Source: Carboxylicivirga litoralis (GTDB lineage Bacteria; Bacteroidota; Bacteroidia; Bacteroidales; Marinilabiliaceae). From it: a stretch of DNA of 64,000 nt. Positions 45,957 to 55,512 of the stretch are shown in pieces (the first letter of the stretch is position 1; every line of letters starts with the position of its first letter). The position numbers and the translations under genes are program-made. Below the pieces are notes generated by a model, which was not told the origin of the DNA, did no database searches, and saw only the letters and a list, made by a program, of their open reading frames with translations. The stretch spans positions 1 to 64,000 of the forward strand of contig NZ_JAFMVC010000014.1 in the NCBI RefSeq assembly GCF_025499605.1. Reading direction: 5' to 3'.

Positions 45957-48374
45957 TTATTTTTTGTTCTTCACGTATTTTTCTAGCCACTGGTCTTGTT
46001 CCCACAACATGTGCAGAACGGATTCGCGTGCGCGGTAACCATGGCTTTCAGATGGTAGCAAAACCAAACGAACGGTAGCACCTAAGCCTTTTAAGGCATT
46101 GAAATAGCGTTCGCTCTGCATGGTATAAGTTCCTGAGTTGTTATCTTCAACACCATGGATTAATAATAATGGATGCTTCATTTTAGAGGCATTCATAAAG
46201 GGTGACATGGTATTGTAAATATCCGGAGCTTCCCAATAGTTGCGCTCTTCGGCCTGAAAGCCAAATGGCGTCAGCGTACGGTTGTATGCACCACTGCGAG
46301 CAATACCGGCGGCAAATAAATCGGAGTGCGTTAAAAGGTTAGCTGTCATAAAAGCACCGTAGGAGTGACCTCCAACAGCCACACGTTCTCTGTCAATATA
46401 ACCTTGTTCGTCTAGATAATCAATCGCTGCTTTGGCATTAGCTACTAACTGAGGTACAAAACTATCATTAGGTTCCTCTTCGCCTTCACCAACAATAGGG
46501 AAGGAGGCATCATCCAACACGGCATAGCCTTTCATGACCCAATAAATTGGCGACCCATAATAAGGATAAATAAATTCATTGGCCGATGTAGTTACCTGGC
46601 CAGCACTTTGCTTGTCTTTATATTCAGTAGGGTAAGCCCACATTATTAAAGGTAAGCGTTCTTTGTTGTTCATGTCATAACCAGCAGGCAGGTAAAGTGT
46701 TCCTGATAGAGGTAAGCCGTCTTCACGTTCGTATTTAACCAGCTCTTTGTGCACACCAGCGATACTCTTAAATGGATTTTCGAACTGGGTAATAGGCTGT
46801 GGTGCTCGACGCGACTTAATATTACGCATGTAGTAATTCGGATAGTCAGTTGGCGATTGAATACGCGTTATTACTTGCCCTTTTCTGATGTTAATGATTT
46901 TAGAAATAGTTTCCAGCTTGTCTTTGTTTGATGCCTGGTATAAGCGTACAGTCTTTTTCGACGCTAAGTTCATTTTGTCTATAAACGGCTTTTGACCTTC
47001 TTTTGAAAAGCCATCACCTTCGAGGTAAACATAGCCTTTGTCAACAACCAAAATATTGCGGTTATATTGGTTGCGCTCGGTAATAAAACTACCCGGGTCA
47101 TTGTATTTATCTTGGTAGTTTCTGTCGTTTAGTATTTCTGGTTTCTTAGTTGCATCTGAAGGATTGAACAGGTAGGTTTTTTGATTTCTTGTATTCCACC
47201 AATAATCATATGCAATGGCAACGTTGTCATTACCCCAGGTAATACCTGCAAAGCGGTTGATTGATTTAAAAATAGACTTTGGATCGGCCGTAAATGGAGC
47301 AGGCAATTCAAATACTTCATCGCGGAAATCGGCTTTTACCTCAGGGTCTCCTTTATCAAGTACTTCAGCCCAATAAAGTGTGGCGGGCTTGTCGGCACGC
47401 CAAGAGATATTACGTTTGCCAGTGCGTTCAGCCATAAAGCCTTTAGGTAGTTCCTCAATTAACGGTACTTTTTCGATCGACTTAATACTTTTACCGGCCT
47501 TATCCATCAATACATATTCGGTTGGGAATCGACGGTAGGGTACGATGTATGAAAAGGGTTTGCTCACGATGGATACAATGGCATAATTGCCATCAGGGGA
47601 GAAGCTAATGTTGCGATAGATAGCTTTAGGTGCCCAGTCTTTTACACTTCCATCAAGTGAGATGACTTTTAGTTCTGATTCAGCCAGCTTCATAAAGTTA
47701 TCTTCATCCATCTTATCTTTCAATAAATCCTGGTAGGTTCGATTTTGGGCTTTCTGACCTTCGTTTACCGACACAATAGGACCTGTTGGGATAGAAGTGC
47801 TTTTATCGGTTATAGCTGCGCGGTTAGCAGGCAGTACTTTAGCAATAATGGCATTGTTGTCTTTCATCCAGGTAAAAGGACTACCCAGATTACCATTAAG
47901 AGTGGCTTTGGTTAGTTTATGAGCTGCTGCATTCTCAATATCGATGTACCACAACTCAGTACCATCAGAAACGGTATTGGTAAAAGCCATCTTGCTTTGG
48001 TCGGGCGACCAGGCAAAGTTGGCCAGGCGAGCTTTTTCAGGCATGCCTTTAACATCAATAATGCCACCCTTTTTCTTCATTAGTTTAATGTTGTTAGAGA
48101 AGCGGGTGCGCGATGAAACATTAGTGATAGGATTGGTGCGGATACCTGCCAGCTTGATTTCTTTCTCCGACAGCTCTTCAATACTTTTATACTGATTCCG
48201 GTAGATTAAAACGATGACCGAGCCATCTTCGTTTATAGCTGTTGATGGAGGAAGTGGCACATCGGCTAAATCCATTATTTCTTTGGAAGGTTCCTGATAG
48301 GTTAAATCTACCTGTGCCGATGTCGTAAAGCAGGCAAGCATGAGTAATGCAACTAGTAAATTGATTTGTTTCAT
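45957..48374 (-). CDS. S9 family peptidase, glutamyl endopeptidase-like
   Basis: Secreted serine peptidase of 805 aa. The frame is open to 48464, but the ATG at 48374 begins a proper signal MKQINLLVALLMLACFTTSAQ. Propeller residues span ~50-540 and the hydrolase ~560-805. The triad is S671 in GGHSYGAFM, D744 in HGVEDNNSG and H778 in SESHGY. The RSGAYNRTLTPFGFQ stretch is typical of the glutamyl-endopeptidase subgroup shared with plant chloroplast enzymes. It differs from the oligopeptidase B type at 57. Confidence 0.9.
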   Translation of the reverse strand: MKQINLLVALLMLACFTTSAQVDLTYQEPSKEIMDLADVPLPPSTAINEDGSVIVLIYRNQYKSIEELSEKEIKLAGIRTNPITNVSSRTRFSNNIKLMKKKGGIIDVKGMPEKARLANFAWSPDQSKMAFTNTVSDGTELWYIDIENAAAHKLTKATLNGNLGSPFTWMKDNNAIIAKVLPANRAAITDKSTSIPTGPIVSVNEGQKAQNRTYQDLLKDKMDEDNFMKLAESELKVISLDGSVKDWAPKAIYRNISFSPDGNYAIVSIVSKPFSYIVPYRRFPTEYVLMDKAGKSIKSIEKVPLIEELPKGFMAERTGKRNISWRADKPATLYWAEVLDKGDPEVKADFRDEVFELPAPFTADPKSIFKSINRFAGITWGNDNVAIAYDYWWNTRNQKTYLFNPSDATKKPEILNDRNYQDKYNDPGSFITERNQYNRNILVVDKGYVYLEGDGFSKEGQKPFIDKMNLASKKTVRLYQASNKDKLETISKIINIRKGQVITRIQSPTDYPNYYMRNIKSRRAPQPITQFENPFKSIAGVHKELVKYEREDGLPLSGTLYLPAGYDMNNKERLPLIMWAYPTEYKDKQSAGQVTTSANEFIYPYYGSPIYWVMKGYAVLDDASFPIVGEGEEEPNDSFVPQLVANAKAAIDYLDEQGYIDRERVAVGGHSYGAFMTANLLTHSDLFAAGIARSGAYNRTLTPFGFQAEERNYWEAPDIYNTMSPFMNASKMKHPLLLIHGVEDNNSGTYTMQSERYFNALKGLGATVRLVLLPSESHGYRARESVLHMLWEQDQWLEKYVKNKK

Positions 48375-48897
48375 ATTAGTTATGGGTTTAAATAAACATC
48401 CAGATAGCAGGACGCGTAGATTAATATGTTGTAATAAAAAGTCAAGGTAGTATTTATACTTCAACTATCCAACATAATGTAGAAACAAGTATGGCAAAAA
48501 AATCAGTGTTAATTTGCAGATAGAACTTAGCTTGTAAAGCACGTTTTTTTTAAGGTGTTTTGTTTAGAGGCGAATGCCATGCTTTGGTATCTGCTTAAAC
48601 TTTCTTCGGGGCTTCTTTGTGCCTTCTTCGTACCTGCTAAGGCTTAATCTCGCTCCCAGCGAGGTTAATCCCGAATGAGACTCATTGATGGTTGGATGCA
48701 GGGGCCTAGCAGAAAGGCAGAATGCTTTGTAGATTTTGTGAGAAATAGCAGTTTGATGTGGTGTTATTTATACCAACTTTCGTGTTGTGTGGGGTAATTG
48801 TTTCTGTTCAAGAAGATTATGCATTTTAAAAATACTTTCCGTAACTTTTTGATTGCGAAAAACGCGAACTTCTTTTTATTAACAACAAATAATTATT
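48375..48897. other. 523-nt divergent intergenic region
   Basis: Separates the S9 protease from the peroxiredoxin gene. It holds the multi-hairpin element at 48634-48712 and AT-rich flanks; no further ORF or clear promoter box is seen. Confidence 0.5.
48634..48712. repeat. Structured multi-hairpin element
   Basis: Outer pair CTGCTA(A)GGC (48634-48643) with GCCTAGCAG (48704-48712). Inside are an 11-bp hairpin TTAATCTCGCT/AGCGAGGTTAA (48644-48654 with 48658-48668, loop CCC, one wobble) and a palindrome AATGAG-A-CTCATT (48674-48686). It would fold as a multi-branch structure as RNA. Family not recognised. Confidence 0.5.
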
Positions 48898-49614
48898 ATG
48901 ATGGAAACTGGTCACGAAGAACAAATGGTAAGCTTACCCCGCATAGGAGATCCCGCTCCTGAATTTAAAGCTGTCACAACACAAGGCGATATTAATTTTC
49001 CAACAGATTACAGAGGCAGTTGGGTTATTCTTTTTAGTCACCCTGCCGACTTTACGCCGGTTTGTACGTCTGAGTTTATGACTTTTGCACACATGGAGGA
49101 TAAATTTCATAAGGCTAACTGTAAACTGGTTGGTTTATCTGTTGATGGATTGTATAGCCATATTGCATGGTTGCGCACCATCAAAGAGAAAATTGAATAC
49201 AAAGGCATGAAAGACATTGAAGTGACTTTCCCTTTAATTGAAGACATAACCATGAATGTGGCTAAAAAGTATGGTATGATTCAACCTAATGAAGATACCA
49301 CCAAAGCTGTGCGGGCGGTGTTTTTTATTGATCCGGCAGGCATCATTCGCGCTATGGTTTACTATCCATTAAGCCTGGGCCGTAATTTTGATGAGCTGTA
49401 TCGTGCTCTTATCGCTATGCAAACAGCCGATGAGTTTGGTGTGGCTACCCCTGCCGACTGGCGTCCGGGTGATGATGTAATTATTGGCCCTGCTGGCTCT
49501 TGTGGTACGGCTAAAGAACGCATGGAGGATTCAGATATCGATTGTAAAGATTGGTTCTTCTGTACTAAAAAGCTCGATAAGGATTTGGTATTGAGTAAAG
49601 TACTAAAAAAATAA
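48898..49614 (+). CDS. Peroxiredoxin (Prx6/AhpC-TSA type)
   Basis: Thiol peroxidase of 238 aa that reduces H2O2 and organic peroxides. The peroxidatic cysteine C56 lies in PADFTPVCTSEF. The long C-terminal extension (from ~160) with RPGDDVIIGPAGSCG and CKDWFFCTKKL puts it in the Prx6-like group; the extra cysteines there could resolve the disulfide. Cytosolic. A terminator follows. Confidence 0.93.
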   Translation: MMETGHEEQMVSLPRIGDPAPEFKAVTTQGDINFPTDYRGSWVILFSHPADFTPVCTSEFMTFAHMEDKFHKANCKLVGLSVDGLYSHIAWLRTIKEKIEYKGMKDIEVTFPLIEDITMNVAKKYGMIQPNEDTTKAVRAVFFIDPAGIIRAMVYYPLSLGRNFDELYRALIAMQTADEFGVATPADWRPGDDVIIGPAGSCGTAKERMEDSDIDCKDWFFCTKKLDKDLVLSKVLKK

Positions 49615-49705
49615 CTTGTGGTATTGGCATGATACAGTGAGGCCAACTCATGCATTCATTAGCAACAGCCCCAAACGAGCATGTCAAGCCATGTAGAGGC
49701 TAAAA

Positions 49706-49742
49706 AAAATCCTGTGCTACACATTTGTAACACAGGATTTTC
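49706..49742. terminator. Bidirectional terminator
   Basis: AAATCCTGTG (49708-49717) pairs with CACAGGATTT (49731-49740), with A and T runs on the two sides, between convergent peroxiredoxin and sugar-symporter genes. Confidence 0.85.
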
Positions 49743-49762
49743 ACATGTAATTTAAACCCAAT

Positions 49763-51154
49763 CTATAATTTTTCTATTACTTCTTCCATTTCTTCCAGTG
49801 ATTTACCTTTTGTTTCCGGTACCATTTTCCAGACGAAGATGGCCGATAAAACACTCATCACACCGTAGAACATATAGGTCATTCCACCACTAAATTCCAT
49901 CATGGCTGGGTAGGTCGATGAAATAAAATAATTGGCGGCCCATTGAGCTGCTACAGCAATAGCAATTGCGCGTCCGCGAATTTTGTTGGGGAAAATCTCA
50001 CCAATCAATACCCAGCAGATAGGTCCCCAGCTCATCATAAACGAAGCTGTGTAAACAATGATAAACACTAGCGTGCTGATGCCAATTACTTCGAGGAAGG
50101 ATAGCGTACCAATGGCAATCATACCCACCGCCATACCAATGGAGCCGGTAATCAGTAGTGGTTTACGCCCCCATTTGTCCACGGTGAGGATAGCAACTAC
50201 GGTAAATATCACGTTGATTAGTCCCATCACAATGGTTTGCAGCATGGATGCATCTTTGGCCGCTCCCATGCTTTCGAATATGCGTGGAGCGTAGTACAGC
50301 GCCACGTTAATACCAACAAACTGCTGGAATACAGAAAGCAAAATACCAATAATAATGACTTTTTTACCGTAAGCCATCACGCTTGATGATGACACGGTTT
50401 TTTGTACCGTTTCTGTAATGTCGTTTAAAATGTTTTTAGCGGCGTCCAGTCCGTTGATGCGTCCCAGGATGGTTAAGGCCTTGTCATTATGTCCCTGCAT
50501 GGCCAGGTAGCGCGGTGTTTCAGGTACAAAAAACAGTAGTATGGCAAACAGTCCGGCCGGAATGGCTTCGGACATAAACATATAGCGCCAGCCTGTTTTG
50601 TTAATCCATTCGATGCTTTGACCTTTGGCAATGGACCAGTTGACAAAATAGACTACCAGCATACCAAAGATAATGGCAAATTGGTTGAACGAGATGAGGC
50701 GACCACGCATATGTGCCGGTGCAATTTCGCTGATATACATGGGGCTGATAGCTGATGCAAGACCAACACCGATACCACCAATGATACGGTAGAAGTTAAA
50801 CATGTAAAGTAAGCCCATGGTGGCTTTGCCCGGTTCGAAGAACAGGATTTCCGGCTGGCCCGAACCAAGGGCTGATATAAAGAACAGGATAGCGGCTACC
50901 ATTAGCGATTTTTTGCGTCCCAGGCGGGAAGCCAGCAAGCCAGAGATGGCTCCACCAATGATACAACCAATCAGCGCACTCGAAACGGTTGCGCCGTGAG
51001 CAAACGAGCTGAGGTTAAGCCCGTCAATTAAAAAGGCCTGAATGGATTTCTCAGCCCCTGAAATAACAGCTGTATCATACCCAAAAAGCAACCCGCCCAA
51101 GGTTGCCACCAGTGTCAATAGCATGATATAGCCTAAGTTTTGTTGTTTTTCCAT
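49763..51154 (-). CDS. xylE: Sugar:H+ symporter, XylE-like
   Basis: MFS sugar porter of 463 aa with 12 membrane segments. It has the family signatures GYDTAVISGAE, ASRLGRKKSL, PETPRYL, DKWGRKPLL and PETKGKSLEEME. It is the last gene of the xylose cluster, 102 nt after xylA on the same strand, which makes xylose the likely substrate, though arabinose or glucose cannot be excluded by sequence. Confidence 0.88.
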   Translation of the reverse strand: MEKQQNLGYIMLLTLVATLGGLLFGYDTAVISGAEKSIQAFLIDGLNLSSFAHGATVSSALIGCIIGGAISGLLASRLGRKKSLMVAAILFFISALGSGQPEILFFEPGKATMGLLYMFNFYRIIGGIGVGLASAISPMYISEIAPAHMRGRLISFNQFAIIFGMLVVYFVNWSIAKGQSIEWINKTGWRYMFMSEAIPAGLFAILLFFVPETPRYLAMQGHNDKALTILGRINGLDAAKNILNDITETVQKTVSSSSVMAYGKKVIIIGILLSVFQQFVGINVALYYAPRIFESMGAAKDASMLQTIVMGLINVIFTVVAILTVDKWGRKPLLITGSIGMAVGMIAIGTLSFLEVIGISTLVFIIVYTASFMMSWGPICWVLIGEIFPNKIRGRAIAIAVAAQWAANYFISSTYPAMMEFSGGMTYMFYGVMSVLSAIFVWKMVPETKGKSLEEMEEVIEKL

Positions 51155-51170
51155 AGTCCCGGATTTAATA

Positions 51171-51250
51171 TAGTCAGTAGTTGATAGCCAGTGGTCAGTA
51201 GTATCACATTGATTGAATGCCTCTACTGACTACTGACTAAAAACTACTTA
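51171..51250. repeat. Degenerate 7-nt register inverted tract between xylA and xylE
   Basis: Left heptamers tagtcag, tagttga, tagccag, tggtcag, tagtatc (51171-51205); right heptamers ctactga, ctactga, ctaaaaa, ctactta (51223-51250). TAGTCAGTAG pairs perfectly with CTACTGACTA, giving a hairpin between the two genes. Confidence 0.65.
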
Positions 51251-51256
51251 ACTGTT

Positions 51257-52573
51257 TTAAATATACATGTTAATTAACTGCTCATAACGCTCTTGCCTAC
51301 CACTAATTTTGGCTGGCTCGCCAACTTCTTTAGCATAGGTACGCAAGTCTTCAAGGCTTAATTTACCGGCAGCGAACTCAGCACCTTTACCGCTGTCGAA
51401 TGAAGCATAACGGGCTGATTTCAGTTTCAGGTAGTCGCTGTTTGTTAAAATATCGTCAGCAATCACCAAAGCACGGGCAAATGTATCCATACCTGATACG
51501 TGCGCAATAAAGATGTCTTCAAGATCGGTTGAATTACGACGTGTTTTAGCATCGAAGTTAACACCACCACCTTGTAAACCTCCGGCCTGAAGAATGACTA
51601 ACATCGCCTGCACGGTTTCAGAGATATTGGTTGGGAATTCATCTGTATCCCATCCGTTCTGGTAATCACCTTTGTTGGCATCGATAGAACCTAACATACC
51701 GGCATCGGCGGCACACTGCAATTCGTGCTCAAAAGTGTGTTGTGCCAAAGTGGCGTGGTTCACCTCAATGTTTAATTTGAAGTCTTTGTCTAAGCCATAA
51801 TGACGTAAGAAGCCAATCACAGTCTCAGCATCCACATCATATTGGTGCTTCGAAGGTTCCATTGGCTTAGGCTCAATCAGGAAGTTACCAGTAAAGCCGT
51901 TCTTGCGAGCATAGTCGCGTGCCATGGTTAAAAACTGTGCCATGTGCTCTTTTTCGGCTTTCATATTAGTGTTTAATAAGGACATATAACCTTCGCGGCC
52001 ACCCCAGAAAACGTAGTTCTGACCACCTAAGGCAATGGTGGCGTCAATGGCGTTCTTTACCTGTGTGCCGGCGTGTGCCAGGGCTGTAAAATCAGGATTG
52101 GTTGACGCACCGTTCATATAACGAGGGTCGGAGAAAACGTTAGCTGTTCCCCACAATAGGTTCACACCTGTTTCTTTTTGATACTGTTGCGCAACAGGGA
52201 TCATTTTGCTCAGGCGCTCTTCAACTTCAAAAGCAGTGCCGTTACCAACCATGTCAATATCGTGGAAACAATAGAATGGGGCACCAATTTTTGTGAAAAA
52301 TTCGAATGCAGCATCCATCTTGTACTTAGCACGATCGATGGCATCAGTGCCTTTGTTCCATGGGAAAACCTGAGTGCCTGAACCAAATGGATCGCCACCT
52401 GTGTCACAGAATGTGTGCCAGTAAGCAATAGCGAAACGCATGTGCTCTTTCATTGTTTTTCCGGCAATTACTTGCTCAGGATTGTACCATTTAAATGCCA
52501 ATGGATTTTTTGAATCTCTGCCTTCATAGGCAATTTTTCCAATACCAGGAAAAAAATCGTTACCTGTTGCCAT
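51257..52573 (-). CDS. xylA: Xylose isomerase
   Basis: Converts D-xylose to D-xylulose with two divalent metals. 438 aa. Active-site stretches seen: [10 protein letters not shown] (His ~100), [62 protein letters not shown] and [11 protein letters not shown]. Together they give the class II (longer) xylose isomerase. It lies between xylB (upstream) and xylE on the same strand. Confidence 0.97.
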   Translation of the reverse strand: MATGNDFFPGIGKIAYEGRDSKNPLAFKWYNPEQVIAGKTMKEHMRFAIAYWHTFCDTGGDPFGSGTQVFPWNKGTDAIDRAKYKMDAAFEFFTKIGAPFYCFHDIDMVGNGTAFEVEERLSKMIPVAQQYQKETGVNLLWGTANVFSDPRYMNGASTNPDFTALAHAGTQVKNAIDATIALGGQNYVFWGGREGYMSLLNTNMKAEKEHMAQFLTMARDYARKNGFTGNFLIEPKPMEPSKHQYDVDAETVIGFLRHYGLDKDFKLNIEVNHATLAQHTFEHELQCAADAGMLGSIDANKGDYQNGWDTDEFPTNISETVQAMLVILQAGGLQGGGVNFDAKTRRNSTDLEDIFIAHVSGMDTFARALVIADDILTNSDYLKLKSARYASFDSGKGAEFAAGKLSLEDLRTYAKEVGEPAKISGRQERYEQLINMYI

Positions 52574-52672
52574 GATTTGTTGTTTTTATATCAGAGACTG
52601 AATCTTTGTTTGTGTTAAGTAAACCTGATAATGTGTTTAAGATTCGAGCCTCCTTTTACTTGATTATTATTT

Positions 52673-52728
52673 AATTGTCGAATTGATGAATTGTCCTCAA
52701 TCTTCTGTCTCCCGTCTTCCGTCTTTAC
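52673..52728. repeat. Degenerate 8-nt then 7-nt register tract between xylB and xylA
   Basis: Octamers aattgtcg, aattgatg, aattgtcc, tcaatctt, then C/T-rich units that fit a 7-nt phase (tcttctg, tctcccg, tcttccg, tctttac). The tract runs across the xylB stop codon (52725-52727). Confidence 0.6.
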
Positions 52729-54197
52729 TCCAATGCTTTTTTCCAATTCTTATATGCCACTTCCAATGCATCAATATTTTCTGCTATTGGACGAATCACA
52801 TCCACCTTCTCTAATGATGCGAAGGCTTCTTCCAGTGATTTATATAAGCCAGCGCCGTATGCTGCACCGCGTGCTGCACCTAAAGCACCATCTGTTTCGT
52901 ATAGCTCAATGGTGGAGCCTGATATATCGGCCAGTGTTTGGCGAAAAATAGGGCTGAGGAACATGTTGGCTTTGCCGGCACGAATAACCTTTGTTTCGAT
53001 GCCTGTTTGTTCCATCACTTCCATGCCGTACTTAAAACTAAAGGCAATGCCTTCTTGTGCGGCACGTAGCATGTGTCCTCTGCTGTGGATGTTAAAATTC
53101 AGATTTTTAACAGTGGCCCCCGGGTTGTCGTTTTTCAAAACGCGCTCGGCACCATTGCCAAAAGGGAGAATCAATAAACCATCACTGCCAGGCTCAATAG
53201 CAGACGCTTCATCATTCATCTGCACATAATCCAAATCGGCAGCGACATTTTTCCGCAACCATGAATTGAGAATGCCGGTACCGTTGATGCATAGTAATAC
53301 GCCCAAACGGTTATCGATATTAGTGTGATTAACGTGTGCAAACGTATTTACACGTGATGCCGGGTCGTACTTCAACTGGTCGCTCACACCATAAACGACA
53401 CCTGATGTGCCGGCTGTAGCTGCTACTTCTCCTGGATTTAGGACATTTAAACTAAGTGCGTTATTAGGTTGGTCGCCTGCGCGATACGCAACGGCAATAC
53501 CAGGTTCTAAGTTCAGTTCTTTGGCTGTTTCTGGACTGAGCAGACCTTGTATTTCGAACGTTTCTTTAATGGTAGGAATCACCTCTTCGCTAAAACCATA
53601 ATTTTCCAGTAGCTCTTTTGAAACGGTTTGTGTTTTGAAATCCCAAAAGATACCTTCAGACAAGCCACTTTTGGTAGTTACCATTTCTCCGGTTAGTTTG
53701 TAGGCAATGTAATCGCCAGGCAACATAATTTTATGGATTTTGGCAAAGGTGTCCGGTTCATTTTCTTTGACCCATTTCAGTTTGGAAGCTGTAAAGTTAC
53801 CCGGTGAATTCAACAGGTGTGACAGGCAATGCTCTTCACCTATTTCTTCAAAAGCCTGGTTGCCATATTGGACGGCACGGCTATCACACCAGATAATGGC
53901 GGGGCGCAGCACATCACCATTTTTATCTACAGTTACTAACCCGTGCATCTGGTAAGAGATGCCAATGGACTTGATAGTAGATTTGTCAATATCAGATGCT
54001 TCTAACACATCTTTTAAAGCTAGTTTCAGGTTGCTCCACCAGTCCAATGGGTTTTGCTCTGCCCATTCTGCTTGCGGACTGGAGATAGCCATTTCTTCTT
54101 TGGGATAAAAGGCTGAATTAACAGCCGTTCCTGTGTTAACATCAAGCAAAGCAACTTTTACTGATGAACTTCCTATATCGAATCCTAATGAATACAT
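52725..54197 (-). CDS. xylB: Xylulokinase
   Basis: FGGY-family sugar kinase of 490 aa that makes D-xylulose 5-phosphate for the pentose phosphate pathway. Seen: GFDIGSSSVKVALLD (phosphate 1 loop), SYQMHGLVTVD, AGDQPNNALSLNVL and TAGTSGVVYG. It is followed by xylA and preceded by the GntR-type regulator, with an operator-like sequence between. Confidence 0.95.
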   Translation of the reverse strand: MYSLGFDIGSSSVKVALLDVNTGTAVNSAFYPKEEMAISSPQAEWAEQNPLDWWSNLKLALKDVLEASDIDKSTIKSIGISYQMHGLVTVDKNGDVLRPAIIWCDSRAVQYGNQAFEEIGEEHCLSHLLNSPGNFTASKLKWVKENEPDTFAKIHKIMLPGDYIAYKLTGEMVTTKSGLSEGIFWDFKTQTVSKELLENYGFSEEVIPTIKETFEIQGLLSPETAKELNLEPGIAVAYRAGDQPNNALSLNVLNPGEVAATAGTSGVVYGVSDQLKYDPASRVNTFAHVNHTNIDNRLGVLLCINGTGILNSWLRKNVAADLDYVQMNDEASAIEPGSDGLLILPFGNGAERVLKNDNPGATVKNLNFNIHSRGHMLRAAQEGIAFSFKYGMEVMEQTGIETKVIRAGKANMFLSPIFRQTLADISGSTIELYETDGALGAARGAAYGAGLYKSLEEAFASLEKVDVIRPIAENIDALEVAYKNWKKALE

Positions 54198-54210
54198 ACT
54201 TTTCTATTTG

Positions 54211-54243
54211 TGTACTGTTCTGTACTGGTATGGTGCAAATCTA
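54211..54243 (-). promoter_or_regulatory. Promoter and operator-like sequence before xylB
   Basis: Read on the minus strand: a -7 box TAGATTTG (54243-54236) followed by ACCATACCAGTACAGAAC. The segment (54211-54240) is closely similar to one upstream of the regulator gene (55266-55290): CTGTnCTGGTA-GGTGnAAAT is shared on the plus strand. A repressor bound there would cover the transcription start. Confidence 0.55.
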
Positions 54244-54260
54244 TAAAAAAAGAATCACGA

Positions 54261-55250
54261 CTATAGTGATTCTCTGAAAAATATTTTTGTAGGTACGCAA
54301 TAATCCATTTCTATGTCGCTGGAAGCGAAGGATGCAGCCTTTTGTCCCATTAATTTAAAATCAGTAGAAATAACGGAGATGCCCTTGTAAATGAATTTCT
54401 TCATAGGTGTTTCGTTATAGGATAAGATGCCCACATCAACACCTGGTTCCAGCTTGCGCTCTTTGCATTGTTCCAGTATATGCCCCAGCATGCGGTCACT
54501 TACGCAGAAGTACATATCGCCAGCTCTGACGCTTAGTTCTTCTTCGTTAGTTAAGCGTAAATGCTCATATTCTTTGTTGTCGCAATAGTCTTTAAAGCGA
54601 TCTGCTGTGATAACAGGGTGATTGGTGTATGTAGGATACACCATTATTTTACGCTTGTATTTATTAATAAGGTGGTCTGCTTCGTACAGCGCTTCAAATA
54701 CCGGCTCACTAAAATCCTGGTATAGTTTATTATTAAAGTGTTTAATGTTTGTATTCCAGTCGATTATCAGTGTTTTGTCAGCGGGTAAAGTGCTAACGAT
54801 TTTGGCTACTTCCGGGTGGTCGAAAGGCATAATAATGTACTTGCTATAACGGCCTCGACTATCATTAATTAGCTTTTTAAACAGCTCAATATTATAGTGA
54901 TGGAAGTGTACATCAGCAATGGTGTCCTTATTTAAATTGCGGACAAACTCACCATATAAAACTTCTTTATAGGCTTTAAAAGTATCGAGGAAAAGGAAGA
55001 CTTTACGTCCTTCTTTAGCAACGAAATAGCCTTTGTTGGGTACCGATTCAATAACGCCTTGTTCCTTTAAAATACCATAGGCTTTAAACACGGTGTCGCG
55101 CGATAATTTGTAGGTTTGGCATATCACATTAACCGAAGGTAGTTGGTCGCCTTCATGCAGTTTATTTTCGGCCAAAGCATTCACAACAGTATCGACCAAC
55201 TGCTGAAACTTCGGTATTTCGCTATGAGAATTGATTGTAAATTTGATCAT
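54261..55250 (-). CDS. GntR-family regulator of the xylose genes (XylR-like)
   Basis: 329 aa from the ATG at 55250. The N-terminal GntR winged helix (residues ~10-75; QLPSVNVICQTYKLSRDTVFKAYGILKEQG) is joined to a LacI/periplasmic-binding-like sensor domain (~85-329, with VGILSYNETPMKKFIYKGISVISTDF). This layout is common in Bacteroidetes sugar regulators. Adjacent to xylB and with the same operator-like sequence before both genes, it is likely an autoregulated xylose- or xylulose-responsive repressor. The ligand is inferred. Confidence 0.85.
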   Translation of the reverse strand: MIKFTINSHSEIPKFQQLVDTVVNALAENKLHEGDQLPSVNVICQTYKLSRDTVFKAYGILKEQGVIESVPNKGYFVAKEGRKVFLFLDTFKAYKEVLYGEFVRNLNKDTIADVHFHHYNIELFKKLINDSRGRYSKYIIMPFDHPEVAKIVSTLPADKTLIIDWNTNIKHFNNKLYQDFSEPVFEALYEADHLINKYKRKIMVYPTYTNHPVITADRFKDYCDNKEYEHLRLTNEEELSVRAGDMYFCVSDRMLGHILEQCKERKLEPGVDVGILSYNETPMKKFIYKGISVISTDFKLMGQKAASFASSDIEMDYCVPTKIFFRESL

Positions 55251-55265
55251 CAAACCAGTCTTTAA

Positions 55266-55293
55266 GTGTTCTGTTCTGGTAGGTGTAAATATA
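55266..55293 (-). promoter_or_regulatory. Promoter and operator-like sequence before the GntR-type regulator
   Basis: Minus strand: TATATTTA (55293-55286) as an approximate -7 box, then CACCTACCAGAACAGAAC, matching the sequence before xylB. TTTG (55321-55318) is 24 nt further upstream, a slightly long -33 spacing. Confidence 0.5.
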
Positions 55294-55512
55294 GGTTTAA
55301 TTCTGGATTAGTGCTTTCAAAACTTGTTTTTTTCTCATTTAATGGTTTGATTTGTAAGGTTGGCTTTTGAGTATGATGGATGCCTTTAATAATTGGCTAA
55401 TGTGGCAACAATTGGTGTAATACTCTTCATGTCAACAATTCTTATGCAGGTTTGATCCTGTATTATACGACTATTAAGATAAAATTTAGTTAAATAACCC
55501 ATCCAGAATGTT

